64,000 nucleotides of DNA from contig DF240841.1 of assembly GCA_000507305.1 (NCBI GenBank), positions 33,495 to 97,494 of the forward strand. The letters are read 5' to 3'. This document shows positions 35,901 to 46,339 of this stretch, piece after piece. Positions within the stretch are counted from its first letter, which is position 1, and each line of letters begins with the position of its first letter. Made by a program: the position numbers and the translations under genes. The DNA comes from Breviolum minutum Mf 1.05b.01. Taxonomy: Eukaryota; Sar; Dinophyceae; Suessiales; Symbiodiniaceae. The notes beneath the pieces were generated by a model, which was not told the origin of the DNA, made no database searches, and was given only the letters and a program-made list of their open reading frames with translations.

Positions 35901-36962
35901 GGCCTCGAGCACTGCGGAGGCTTCACGCAGTGAAGTGATCTCTGATGAAATCCTGGCAGCAACAGAAAAGTCATGGGAAAATCACCTGAAAAAAAAAAAC
36001 AATGAACCAATGTCCCACCCTTTCTGAAGGAACATATCCCCCCTCTTCCAAAAGGTAGTTCAGATTGTATTACTTAGTGAAAATTTGCTTTCCAGTGGAG
36101 GTTTTTTTTCATTGGAGCACCATTTTGCAGAGGACATCTCATCATCTGAAATCATCAAATAGACCGTCTCAAAAGGAAACGAGTATTCCAACCATCCATT
36201 TTTCGGGTGCAAGTTAGTTGCTAATATAGGGAGATATTGTAGTTGATTTTTGTATTTTTGTCTTTTTAACTTGTCTTCTAAGATAGGGAGATATGGGATA
36301 GTTACCGTTCATAACCTTAAAAAAAATCAAAAAACGTCAACTGAGCCACACACAAAAAAAAAACTTACTACTTTCCATCATACTGGTCGGTTAATAGGGA
36401 TCCTTCTAATGGTTTATTATAATCCCTATATAATTGGGTAGTATTATCCCCCTAAAAAAGCCTAACCAACCAGGGTATTTTTCGTGGATCAACTGGTTGG
36501 AAAGTACAGGAGTCATTCTCCCAATATATCTCCATCACAGCCCAGGGTTTTTTTGACTTGAAGGTCCCATGCGCTTGCACCGCATGGCTTGGAACGGTTG
36601 CCAACCAAAAAAAGCAGGGACATGGCATAAATCGCAATTCCGAAAATCATATTCTGTGGATTGCCATGCCTTTTTTTTTGAAATCTTGATGAAACTTGTT
36701 CACGAGTGAGTCTGGACCCATCTTTTTATGGTAAAATAAGGTAAGAGACCCCTCTGGTACGTACCCCTTTTTGGTCAAGTATAGGTGCTACATAATCACA
36801 AATTCCATTGTGTTTTCTGTTTCTCAGGTCTCAAACTTAGTATCACCTCACATGAAGCGCATACAGCGCGGTAAGTCTAAAGCCATGAAGAAGCCCAAGA
36901 AGACTGTCACCAAGGCTTCTAACACGTGGAAGCCCAAGAAAGGCAAGACCATGATAGTGTAA
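32998..36962 (+). CDS. Multi-exon gene with Lys-rich C-terminus, unknown protein
   Basis: Plus-strand exons: about 32998-33090 (NPIPLATSEANELPGSRRRR), 34084-34272 (MTLMHGNSRIELHS ... VHQRDPKLSKLDNETK), about 35219-35405 (FPECKAKKKSSGRRSFLRDH), 35588-35703 (FHTANPDSGEKSRGFTNKK ... EGFLNRQQHK), about 35896-35980 (AKASSTAEASRSEVISDEIL), 36828-36962 (SNLVSPHMKRIQRGKSKAM ... WKPKKGKTMIV stop). Borders: AATAG|GTGG, CACAAG|GTGGGC, TTTCTCAG|GTC. The tail has about 14 Lys in 36 residues, so nucleic-acid binding or nuclear location is plausible but unproven. Grouping of the exons is by strand, spacing and style; not every join was phase-tested. Confidence 0.5.
33286..33366. mobile_element. Short element, family 15
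   Basis: CCCAGGATGCCAGTCACAAAGG ... GGGATTCCCTACTAAAAATG ... ATCCTGGTGGTGACTG; matches 52206-52312. Confidence 0.6.
33376..33492. mobile_element. Short element, family 16
   Basis: GGATCATTTTTACGAAGGAAATG, AATCATTATCTGAACCCAACC and TGTTAGTTAGTTTTTTCGG; related to 34790-34855 and 49640-49735. Confidence 0.45.
33949..34086. mobile_element. Short TIR element, family 9 (introner-like)
   Basis: TACTTAGAGGTTCAGGATACTTAGTAAGTGG is inverted as CACTAAGTATCCTGAACCTCCAAGTA. The terminal CTCCAAG at 34077-34083 is the acceptor of the exon beginning at 34084. Confidence 0.85.
34847..34961. mobile_element. Short TIR element, family 6, diverged
   Basis: AGTTGGTGATTTTCAAG, AAATTGGATGCTTTCCCC and TGAAGTTTCACCACCCAG. 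Confidence 0.55.
35699..35846. mobile_element. Short TIR element, family 2 (introner-like)
   Basis: ACAAGGTGGGCCCCTAGCAG with inverted GGGGGCCCACCTTGTAG. Its GTGGGC is the donor of exon 35588-35703; its own TTGTAG end, or an AG downstream of it, is the acceptor. Confidence 0.85.
36385..36476. mobile_element. Short TIR element, family 5
   Basis: TGGTCGGTTAATAGGGATCCTTC ... GGTTTATTATAATCCC ... AAGCCTAACCAACCAGGG. Confidence 0.8.
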
Positions 36963-37007
36963 TGAATTTTAGACAAAGTCCATGAATAGAGATAACATGT
37001 ATAGATA

Positions 37008-37130
37008 TTTGGTGGATCGTGGTAGTTGGTAACTATTTAGTAAGTTTGGTATAGTTTGGTTACTTACAAGGGTTAGTTTTGGTCATAACCAAATTTATAC
37101 TTAGTTACTAACTACCATGAGCCACCAAGT
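37008..37130. mobile_element. Short TIR element, family 11, between two genes
   Basis: TTGGTGGATCGTGGTAGTTGGTAAC is inverted as TTACTAACTACCATGAGCCACCAA, with GTATAGTTTGGTTAC facing GTCATAACCAAATTTATAC. It lies in the 255-base spacer between a stop at 36962 and an ATG at 37218. Confidence 0.8.
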
Positions 37131-37217
37131 GTAAATAGGTAAAACCACCAAGTATAATTAGTATATATAGTTTAATAATGTTTAATAATTATATTTAGTT
37201 CTATGTAGTTTTGAAAC

Positions 37218-37292
37218 ATGTCACCTCGTGAGAACATTCCTCTACAAGAAGGTACGCGGGATTGGGGTCTCTTAGCTAAAATAACTGGCAAG
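37218..37292 (+). CDS. First exon of a plus-strand gene, unknown protein
   Basis: ATG then SPRENIPLQEGTRDWGLLAK and ITGK, ending at a canonical AAG|GTAAGC donor, 25 codons. The next exon may be near 37480-37580 (NIPELRSSAFRSSVLHQ or EHPRAAFQCVPLLC, frame not fixed). A TATGTAG acceptor 12 bases before the ATG would suit trans-splicing, which is inference. Confidence 0.5.
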
Positions 37293-38246
37293 GTAAGCCC
37301 TCGAAGTCAAAAGACCATTAAAAGTAGTAGGGTTCCACCAAGTCGACTGTTTTTTTTTTAAGAATCAAATTTTAATCGAGCACAAATGGGCGACGACTTT
37401 TTTTTGAGGGTCTTGGACTTCCTGGGTATAGAAGGGTTTTGGATACTCCAACAAAAGGAGGGATCAAGTTACAAAAATGTCTGGGAACATCCCCGAGCTG
37501 CGTTCCAGTGCGTTCCGCTCCTCTGTGCTTCATCAGATAACGTCAACCTCAGCCAACAGTATCCAACAGTCTTTTCTTTGCCTTTTTGAAAAGGGGATGA
37601 CCATCAGCTACCCTGTGATTTTGAGGATTCTGGGCTTCTAAAACGCTCCTCATTTAGGATTCCGATAAGACGATCCTCATCCCTGGCAACCCATTCATGG
37701 CTCCCCTAATATCACAGGGTTTTTAACATGGGGAGGATTAAACCTTTTTAACCCCCAACATTACCCAAAGCATAGACCCCAGATAGGAGAAACGAAACAG
37801 TTTTCTCAACACCGCAAAATGCGTCCAAACATGGCACCCCAGCCATAAGCCAGGCCTGCACCATACCCACCCAGCAGTACCCACACACTCCGCCAAAGTC
37901 GCAAACCACACTGCCCTGTTGGAAGTAAGAGCCCATACATACCCCAATCTGGGGAAAAACCAAGTCCATGTTGATTTCCATCCAAAATTCAAGAGGCGGA
38001 AGTGGTTTTTATGCGACCCCCACCTGACACCCGTCTCGATGGGCGGGTCTCAAAAAATATTGCTCCCCATCAGATCCAGTGAAAAACTCCAACTGGCTTT
38101 CCTCAAATCAACGATTTTCACTAAAAATCCTTCAGGATACTCACAAGCAACTTCACACATCTTCAGACCCTAAAAACCCCACGTTTCCGCCATTACCTAA
38201 CTGTTAGTTATAGTTATAAAACCCATGTTTTTAGGGTTGAAAAAAC

Positions 38247-41200
38247 CGCATGGCTTTTTGGGGGTCCAAAGGGGTCCGAAGCTCACTTGGGCACTCCCAC
38301 AACTCCGCCTGTGGCAACGAGCAAAACACCAGATTTTGGAGCCCCACCAAAAATCGAGCGAGCGAAAAAACCCTGAAAGTATGAAAAACATCTGTTTTTT
38401 TTTTAATGGCAGAAAAATGAGTTTTGTTCCCATTCATTTGTATATCTATGGCTTGGGAGAATCTTATCTTGAAGGAATTTCAGGTGGGCTAAAATGGTGA
38501 CAACAACTTCCAGGCGTTTGTATACTTCCTCGTGGAAGTCGGCGTACGGCGTAAGTATCTGAAATGTAAAATCATTGGCCATGGAAAAATATCATCATGC
38601 CAGCGTGTCAAGGGGAGAAAAACACACCATCAACAGTACAAAGTGGACTCCATATATACTAGCTATAAATGGACTTGTAACCCCTATAAATGGTCGAAAA
38701 TAAATGGGTAGCTGGGGTTATAACCCTACTTATACCCTACTCTTAGGGACCCCTAAGAACCCTGTTTATGACTGGTAGGGGCCGACTGAAAGTAAGGCTC
38801 CATCACCTAGAAGACCTTCTACTTGGAGGATCGGGCTCCCAGGACGTAGTGATACGCAGTGATCGAATCACCCCCATTTATTTCCGCCATAAAGTTCGGA
38901 CATTTGGAAGGGATCCCACCACAAGATTTTGGGGACTTATAAACTAACCATGGCTATTGCACCCCGGAAGATTGACATAGAACCTGAAGTCATGATGCTT
39001 TGCTTCAGATTCTTTTCCTTTTCCAAGGGGGTCCCTCCCCGTATTCTCAGGTTTCCAAGCCGTTTTCATCTTCCTTGGGGTGGGGTGGGTCCCACGTGGT
39101 CCTCCAGTCCTGGGATGATCCCCATCCTCCAAGTAGCCTGAGAAAACCCGAGGCCGAGGCCCCCAGTGGAGACTCTCGGCACCTCAGAGTGCACAGTGGT
39201 TGTGAACTCCAATGCCTCCACTCCAACCTCGTAGCTGGGACCACCATGTCTTCTGAAGGCCAAGGATTTGGGGATTTTGTGAAAAAAACATGGAAAAATG
39301 GGACCGCTTCCACAATATTTGGACCACCATTTTTGGGCCAATGGATCAACATGATTCAAAATGTCAAAAGTGTTTGTTTGTTTCATCAATCATCCAGAAA
39401 TGAAAGGAGGGACCATTTTTCTTCATTTTTTTGGCTTAACTGGCTTAACTCTCAAAGGTTCAACCCTCGAATTTGGCATTTTTGGAGGATCCCAAGATGG
39501 CCCTTTTTTTGACACCGACCCATGACCCAAGGCCCAAGTAAATTTCTGCATCTGAGAGGGGCAAACCGCCTGCATCTCTTTGGAGGGAAAAAAAATAGGG
39601 AGCTTTTACTCCTCTTAACAAAAATATCAATAAACAAAGACTGTTGAAAAACAATAGTGTAGCAAATTTGCAGATGTGTGCACCCACCAACTATGTTCAA
39701 AAACCACATTCAACGCAACCTACAAACTACCTTTAGGCCATGACGTGGGCTTGCGCTCGATGGATGTATCGTGTGCCAAGCAGCCATATGTTCTTTGAAA
39801 TGTCCATTTTTTTTTCAAAGAAAACTAGTTGGTGGTTTCAACCCATCTGAAAATATTTGTGAAAATGGATCATTTCCTAATCTAGGGGTGAGAATTTTAA
39901 AGAAAAAATGAACCACCACCCAGCTGTTGCTTGTGGAAAAGGACACCTTGTTTTTGAACTGTTGCACTTCACCCCCAATAGCATATAAACAGAACACGAA
40001 AAACTTCGAGTTTTCCCTGCGTTCCCCTCATGTCGGCATGTCGGCATGTCGGCACATGCCGCTTCCCTGGGGGGCCTTTTCCTTCAACTTCTTGCATGAG
40101 AGAGAAAGGTCATGAAGCCTTGGGGAAAATCACCAAACTCACAACAACCCACGGCGTCAAAATGACGTTTCGACTCAACATGTCAACGTGGACACCTTGG
40201 ATCATGCTTGGAGGATCTTGTAGGATGGGGAAATCTCTCTGTTAGGGCTAGATGACCTTCTACTTGGAGGATCATCCCAGGACTTGTAAGTAGTTACGAT
40301 CACCCCCCATTTGAAAGCCATACAAAGTCCATTTGCCCACGAATTTGGCCTAACCATGGTTATTAGCGACTTAAAACTGGGATGATTCTCCAAGTGCGCC
40401 CAAAACACCTTCTCCCAATCGATGGTCAACGTTACACTCCCTCAACAAAAACCTGGCAGTTCGGCACCCTGAAAAAATATGGCACGTCCCGCGTAGGAAA
40501 AAAGATTGTCGTTGCTATGTTACTTTGGGGGAAAAGATTACTTGAAAGATCTTCTCCTCGGTGGCTCAAAATTTTTGGGTTGAGAGTCACGCCTCCATTG
40601 ATCCATCCGAGAACAACACGACCAACTCGTGAAAAAACTCTCTGAAAAAAAAACATTCCCCCACGTATTTTGAGAGAAAGTTCTCCATAGAGCACTCATT
40701 CTTAAAGGCCTCCCTTGAAAGGCCATCCACCTAAGTTCATTCGCTTAGCCAGCTGCTATTCGAAGCTTGGGCAAAATTAGCATCCACAACAAAATAATTT
40801 TCATCAAACCTTTACAATAAGCCTGCCTTCTGCATCTTCTGTTGTTTGAAAACATTCAAAATTTATGATCCAGGATGGACTTTTGTTCTCCAAATCTCAG
40901 GCCACAGCAGGACACCATTTCGGGACCCATGGATTTTTTTCGGAAACAGTCCATGGGGATATACTGTTGATGGATGAAATCCGGCTAATCAGTTGATATG
41001 GTAAAAATATGTAAAAATCTTATTATCTATAGGGTAATGGTGCAAGATTTCTGAAACATCAACAGTACACTTAGATTGATTATTTTTCGGTGTTGTTCCT
41101 TGTTAGTTAAATACAAATCTTCCCACAATGGAAGTATAACTTCGGGTAACATGAACCCGAAGTTATCACGTTTTCAGAACAACGGCCGTTTTCCCCCTCG

Positions 41201-44200
41201 CCTTTGCTTCAGGTTCCGCTCTTCTTCATCCTGGGTAGCCAGCTGTTTCAAGAAGCTCCATGGCTTGTAAGAGTCCAATAATTTTCTCCGAAAAATCTAA
41301 GGGGCCCACTTCCCCAAAAATACCTCGTTTCCCACCAAAAAAACAAAACTTATTAAGGGAATTCCTAAGCGGCGTGTGGCATTGGGGCCCACCCTATTCC
41401 CATGGGCACAATGTGACCTTCCCAAAAAACTCAAGCAGGCCTCGTTCTCGAGCACAGGCTTTGTCTCATGCTTCGATGCTTCAATGTCCTTTCGCATCGC
41501 AAGAGCTGATTTTTAGGGCCTGTTGAACAAAAACCCGAAGGTAACCAAATCGTCCGGTTTTTTTTCTGTATAGATATCATATGCAATATACAGTATGCCA
41601 GGATGAAGCACGTCAAAACTCCTTGACATGGTGATCAACTCACTAGTCCTGGCATCCTAGACCAGCTGGAAGACAAGATGAAGACAAGACCGCAGACAAG
41701 CCAAGACTCAAGCTAGGAGACAGGAAGACAAGACCAAGGAGGCGGACACAGATGGGAGACAAGCTGGGAGACAAGGCCGGGGACAAGAGAACGACAAGAC
41801 CAGAGAGCGCGGACACAGCATCCCAGCCAAGGCGGACACACTAAAAAAGCATTGAGAACCCCGAGAACCCAAATGTTTGGGGAAAAATCTGATGGATCGG
41901 TGCGGACCGTTCAAATGCTTATTCTTGGACCTGCCAACACTTCTGATCTCAAATTTAGATGCAAAAAACAACATTTCAATGTCTAAGTCTATGTATCTAT
42001 GGAAATGCATAGTGTCTGGTCCGCTTGGTCTTTGGCATCATGGCAGCCCAAATGAGAACAAAAAATCACAACAACTTCGGAGCCTACGAAGCTGACAAAG
42101 GATATCAAAAAATATTTGGGGGGATGACCTGTCTTCCTTTTGCAACAACCTTTCAAGCACATACCACATATGCCCATCCCCTGGCCATCTGGCCATCTGG
42201 CCATCCGCCATAGCTTGCGGCCAAAAACTGTTGACCCGGGACCCGTCCTCCGTTTGTCGAAGCAAAGTCTGAAGCAAGGTTTGCCTGGACCGAACCTGCA
42301 ACAGCCACGACTCAACGAGGTCTGCTGGAAAGCCTGGAACCGTGGTTTTGGGGGTGTCCGGAAAAAAACTCCCGAATTACCCAGCTTTTTGGATGATGAT
42401 CAACAAATTTGTTTGAACCAAATTGTGGGTCGTTTCTCGTTAAACGAAAGGTTTTCGAGGTTGAGATCACCAGGACGCTGCCGCTCCCCAGCGCGGCTGC
42501 CTGACTCGCAGTCGATTTGGTCATTGCAGCCAGTGCCTCCAATTTTTTCGTGCAGGCAGAATTACCCGGGGGGAGCAGTGATCAAAACCCTGGGTGCTGG
42601 CATTCCACGAGTCATCCTGGTTCTTTAATAGGTATCCCTTTAATGGTTTATTATAGTCCCTATTTAACTGGGTAGTATAATCCCCTACATAACCCAACCA
42701 AACAGGGTTTTGATCACTGTTCATTTGATGCGTCATCATTTGAAACCCAATCATTGAAGTATGTGTAGATGAGATGCGCAAAGATGGCGAAGAAATGAAA
42801 ATATCACAGCAAAATGCGAGGAGAAAAGAAAATAGTAATAAAGTTCAATACATCCCACACTCTACGGGAGAGAAGAAAAATGTTTGTACCCTGGAAGTCG
42901 TGTCATCGTCGCCATTCTTCGCAATGTGTCCTTTCTTGGAGTCGCAATGCAGATTTTTATTCTCTCAAAGCTTCCTAAAATCAAGTTCATCCTCTATACC
43001 TTTGACAAAATGACAACCTTAGATTTGTAAAGAGAAACTTCTGGTCTCTCAAAATTACGTCAGTCCCGGTTTTTTGGGATCACAAATTCATACAAATTCT
43101 CAGCTGTGCCCATTTTCCTTAAGGTTTCGGTTCAGATTCATGTGTGTTTTTCAGCAAAATAATCTAAAATCCATTTGTTCAAAGATTTTGAAACTCATAA
43201 AAGCAACACCTTGTTTTCATAAGGGGGGCCACGGATGTCCCATTGTCCAAAGGCTCCCTGCACTTCAGTCCATGTTGCCCAACCTTCAAGTGTGCACTGG
43301 ACATATCGCACTGAGCCTGGCGGATATAGGCGGACCCACAGGGAGTCTTGGACAATCAGTAAGTGGTTAGGTATGCCCCATTTGGAAGGTTAGAAGTAGG
43401 GTATAACCCCCATTACCTATAGGGTATAAGTGGGGTATAATAAGTAGGGTTATAAGTTATCACCCCATGTTACCCATTTATTTTTGACCACTTATAGGGG
43501 TTACAAACGGTTATAAGCTATAAAAAAGGCCATTTGTAAGGAGTCCCACTACCCGATACTGAAAGGGGACGAAATTTTCATCACCGTGGTTACAAAAACC
43601 ACTGAACCATCCACTGGGCTGATCCTCCAAGATCCTCCCCCGAAAATGAACGAATGTCCCCCTTTTTCAAAGGGACCATTTTGAAAGTTCGGAAAGTTCA
43701 ATGATTCCAACCATCCAGGTTTCCAGGTGCGAAATGGCCACCTGGACCTTCAGGGGGAAAAATAGCAGCTTCCCTACAAGGCGGGCCCCTAGCAGTTATA
43801 GATGGAGTTATAACCCCTATAGATGGCCGAAAATAAATGGCTAACTGTTCTTATAACCCTAGTTATAGGAGTTATAAACCCACTTATAACTGGTAGGGGG
43901 CCCACCTTGTATTACCAATGGGGTAGGTAAAGTATCTTTCCACCCACGACCTGAGCCAAGGTGGTTGATCATCTAATGTAGACGACAAAACGTCTACACC
44001 CGGAATTTGGTGGAAAATCTTTAGCGACCACCGGACCACCTTGGAAAGGCAAAAAAATCTGAACCAACCGCAAAATGTGTCCAGCCTTCCGAACTGGCAT
44101 TTTGACCTCCCTTGACTTCTTGGGAACCCCCGTGGCTTCATGTTGGGATGTTTTTTGTTTGGAGTGAAAAAATGGCCAAAATATGCAAAACGCCTCAAAG

Positions 44201-45744
44201 GCGTTTACCAACCAACCAACCAACCAACCATGTTTTTACCCCAAAAAAATGGACCCGACATTTCGTTTTATGTCTGCAAATGTCAACCAAAACATCCCAG
44301 GCCATCAACCAACCAATCAACCATTTTTTGTTGAAGTTCCAGCCTTCAGAGTTGCAGTGCTGTGCGATAAGCTTCGAATTTCAGAGGCATAGCCTTCAAG
44401 TTTGCTTTCCTCACCCGAATAGCATTGAGCCTTGGCCAAGTCGAATGATGATTTCGCGTTCGTAATCCGAGGCCAAGGCCTGCGTTAATACATACAGTAG
44501 GTGTTTCTAGGATTCCTCCAAGTCAAGGTAGCTGAAATTCTTCAACAATGAGAACTGTTGATGGCAAGCAGAAATCCGGGATCCAACTCACCAGTTGAGG
44601 GAAAGGTAGTTCGCAACAATCCCATTATTTTAACGACGGGAAAAGGTAAGACATCCCAGGTGCTTGGTTGGGAATGGGATTTCTCATCCAAATCAACCGT
44701 AGGACCCCAAGATGAGATTCCCAAAGGGGCTTGCTTCACAAAAAAAAAATCACGGTGTTTTCTTTTTTGGCGTCTGTTTTTTTTTTCAACGGAAAAAAAA
44801 AGTTACCTTACAGAAAGATACGAAAAAGGTACAAAAAAAAACATCTGATGTCTCTTTGATGTCGGATAGGTTTTTTGTAGGTTCTTGTCATGGCAATGGC
44901 TGCTTTGAGAGAAAACATCTATATAAGCCGGGCCGCCGACCTAGAGGGGACTATATACATGCCAAGTTTTCTGAAAATGTTATCATCTTGAAGCCATAGT
45001 GGTACCCCCAAATCATCCATTTTAATAAGATTTTCCATTATAAACCATCCATTTTGGGGTACCTTTATTCTTGGAAACACCCAATTATATAACTCAAAAG
45101 CCTTCGGTTGAACTCCCGGGTCATCTTAGCAACTTCTGGGATTGGCTGAGCTCTGTCTCAAAGTTAACCCCCCAAATCTGATACATCTCCATCAACAAAA
45201 ATCCTCCCAATAACTGTACGTTCTGCTCCGGAAAAAAAAAAAAACTGGAAACGATCACGGGTTTTTTTGTAGGAGAATTCAGCCGCTACAAAAGGCCACA
45301 ACTTACCCCTCTGCTTTTAGCAGCTGAAAATGACCATCACCTGTCACAAATCCCCAACTGTCACGTTTGGCCGTTTTTTTTTTCATACAAAAAAAAACTC
45401 AGAGTAAATACACACTTTAGTTGATGGTTTTTTGCCAACCCATGAATGAAAAATATGCGCAAGTCAAATTGGTCAAATCATTTCCCCAAGAAAATCGCGG
45501 GAAAAAAAAACAAAAAAACTTTGAAACCACCTAACCTCGTCTTAAATTTTGCTTCGTAACACACCTTGGAAAAAAAAAAATCCCATTAAAAAAAAGAGGT
45601 ACAGTACATTCTCCCGCTGATTTCCCTTGGGTTTTTTGTTGCCGACCCAAGGCACCGCCAAGGCTGCCTTGGCCGTCTTCACGGCTGCCAGCTCCGCGTG
45701 ACATTTCTGCAGCTCGGCCCTGAGCACCTCGCGCTCCGTCATAC
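38247..45744 (-). CDS. Large multi-exon gene, unknown protein
   Basis: Exons: 45744-45656 (MTEREVLRAELQKCHAELA ... KAALA, coiled coil), 44039-43906 (IFHQIPGVDVLSSTLDDQ ... WVERYFTYPIGNT), 43773-43742 (EAAIFPPEGP), 43346-43210 (SLWVRLYPPGSVRYVQCTLE ... GQWDIRGPPYENK), 42536-42471 (ALAAMTKSTASQAAALGSG), 42295-42236 (VRSRQTLLQTLLRQTEDGSR), about 41505-41420 (ALAMRKDIEASKHETKPVLE), 40730-40591 (VDGLSREAFKNECSMENFL ... ELVVLFSDGSME), 39252-39138 (RHGGPSYEVGVEALEFTTT), 38308-38247 (AELWECPSELRTPLDPQKAM). Phases match at 43906/43773, 43742/43346, 43210/42536, 42471/42295, 40591/39252 and 39138/38308. Exon 39138 ends CAG|GCTACTTGG, a GC donor at a family 1 terminus. Two transcripts rather than one are possible. 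Family not recognised. Confidence 0.6.
38637..38802. mobile_element. Family 2 element, diverged
   Basis: TACAAAGTGGACTCC ... CTATAAATGGACTTGTAACCCC ... GACTGGTAGGGGCCGACTG. Confidence 0.6.
38820..39136. mobile_element. Family 1 element, long diverged copy
   Basis: TACTTGGAGGATCGGGCTCCC at the left; GGGATGATCCCCATCCTCCAAGTAG at the right. Its right end forms the GC donor of exon 39252-39138 on the minus strand. Confidence 0.65.
39460..39825. other. Intron sequence, no exon seen
   Basis: Open frames on the minus strand (SLCLLIFLLRGVKAPYF) lack splice support. Confidence 0.35.
39828..39921. mobile_element. Short TIR element, family 6
   Basis: GTTGGTGGTTTCAACCCATCTG ... TGGATCATTTCCTAATCTAGGGGTG ... 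AACCACCACCCAG. Confidence 0.75.
40261..40395. mobile_element. Short TIR element, family 1
   Basis: TACTTGGAGGATCATCCCAGG with inverted CTGGGATGATTCTCCAAG; inside, CTTGTAAGTAGTTAC faces TTATTAGCGACTTAAAAC. Confidence 0.85.
40963..41069. mobile_element. Short TIR element, family 8
   Basis: ACTGTTGATGGATGAAATCCGG at the left; GATTTCTGAAACATCAACAGT at the right, 107 bp. Confidence 0.85.
41660..41835. repeat. GACAAG-type polypurine minisatellite
   Basis: Irregular repeats of agacaag, ggagacaag and gcggacaca over about 170 bases; strongly purine-biased on the plus strand. Charged open frames here (RQGRGQENDKTRERG) are probably a by-product. Confidence 0.8.
42181..42206. repeat. Three tandem copies of a 10-bp unit
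   Basis: ctggccatct repeated three times, next to the 3' end of exon 42295-42236 (minus) and within a frame that stays open. Confidence 0.9.
42618..42710. mobile_element. Short TIR element, family 5
   Basis: GGTTCTTTAATAGGTATCCCTT ... GGTTTATTATAGTCCC ... ATAACCCAACCAAACAGGG. Confidence 0.75.
43355..43631. mobile_element. Family 1-like element, left end lost
   Basis: It begins at CAGTAAGTGGTTAGGTATGCCCC and ends GGGCTGATCCTCCAAG; the inside holds short inverted repeats of GGGTTATAAG and TTATAACC. Confidence 0.6.
43774..43905 (-). mobile_element. Family 2 element that is exactly a 132-nt intron
   Basis: On the minus strand the exon ends AATACAAG|GTGGGCCCCC and resumes after CGCCTTGTAG|GG. 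Donor and acceptor lie within the two terminal repeats. Removing it joins GNT-R-EAAIFPP in phase 2. Confidence 0.8.
44552..44640. mobile_element. Family 8 element, left part only
   Basis: ACTGTTGATGGCAAGCAGAAATCC then CTCACCAGTTGAGG; no right terminus found. Confidence 0.5.
44997..45083. mobile_element. Short TIR element, family 3, truncated
   Basis: GTGGTACCCCCAAATCATCC ... CCATCCATTTTGGGGTACC ... TTGGAAACACCC. Confidence 0.75.
45085..45417. other. No supported exon
   Basis: Homopolymer-rich; contains GC-poor short frames only. Confidence 0.4.
45418..45533. mobile_element. Short TIR element, family 6, diverged
   Basis: AGTTGATGGTTTTTTGCCAACCC ... CAAGTCAAATTGGTC ... TTGAAACCACCTAACC. Confidence 0.55.
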
Positions 45745-45955
45745 CTGTGAAGGTCCCCAAACGGAACGGGAGGATTTTTCACCCTGCATTTTTTGCAGGG
45801 TCCAAATTCACCTTGCAATTTTGGTTGTAGGTTTTGGGGGGTTGGTTCGAATTAAAGCAACAACTTTGAAGGTTGCTTCAATGAATCAACTTTGAAGGTT
45901 GGAAGTGTTGTTCATGTTTTTTTTCTGAAAAAAAAAGGACCTAGTTTCACATGGG

Positions 45956-46180
45956 TTGACTCTCCATAGGGTTTTGGAATCATCAATCTTCACCGGTTAT
46001 GGTGGCGATTTCGATGTGAGCGTAGCGAGGATGAGAGGTAGCAAAAACCAAAACTGGCAGCCCAAAATTCCTTCAAAACTGAAAATAGAGCAGTTTGTCG
46101 CTGTCAGATCTGTACCAACTGGCATTTTCCTTCTGAATAAAATGAGTCTTGAGTACTTCCCAAGACAACTCTTCGTTTAT
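45956..46180 (+). CDS. Candidate exon, unknown protein
   Basis: The plus frame reads TGYGGDFDVSVARMRGS and KIEQFVAVRSVPTGIFLLNK. Composition is coding-like; borders are not identified. Confidence 0.3.
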
Positions 46181-46339
46181 TTTTTTGGCCCTTCAGGGGG
46201 ATATGGTTCACCCGGGTTCACAATGCTGGAACCTCCCCACCTTCCAGGCGCCAAAGACCCCCAAGCAGTGGGGCATAGCTCCAAGCGGGTCTGGTGCGGT
46301 TTTTTAATCACCAGGGAATTTGTGTCCCCCAAAAAGTGA

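Noticed and set aside
44112-44392. QPTNQPTN-type ORFs
   Set aside because: They arise from the short 'accaaccaacc' repeats; the minus-strand exon nearby has better splice support.
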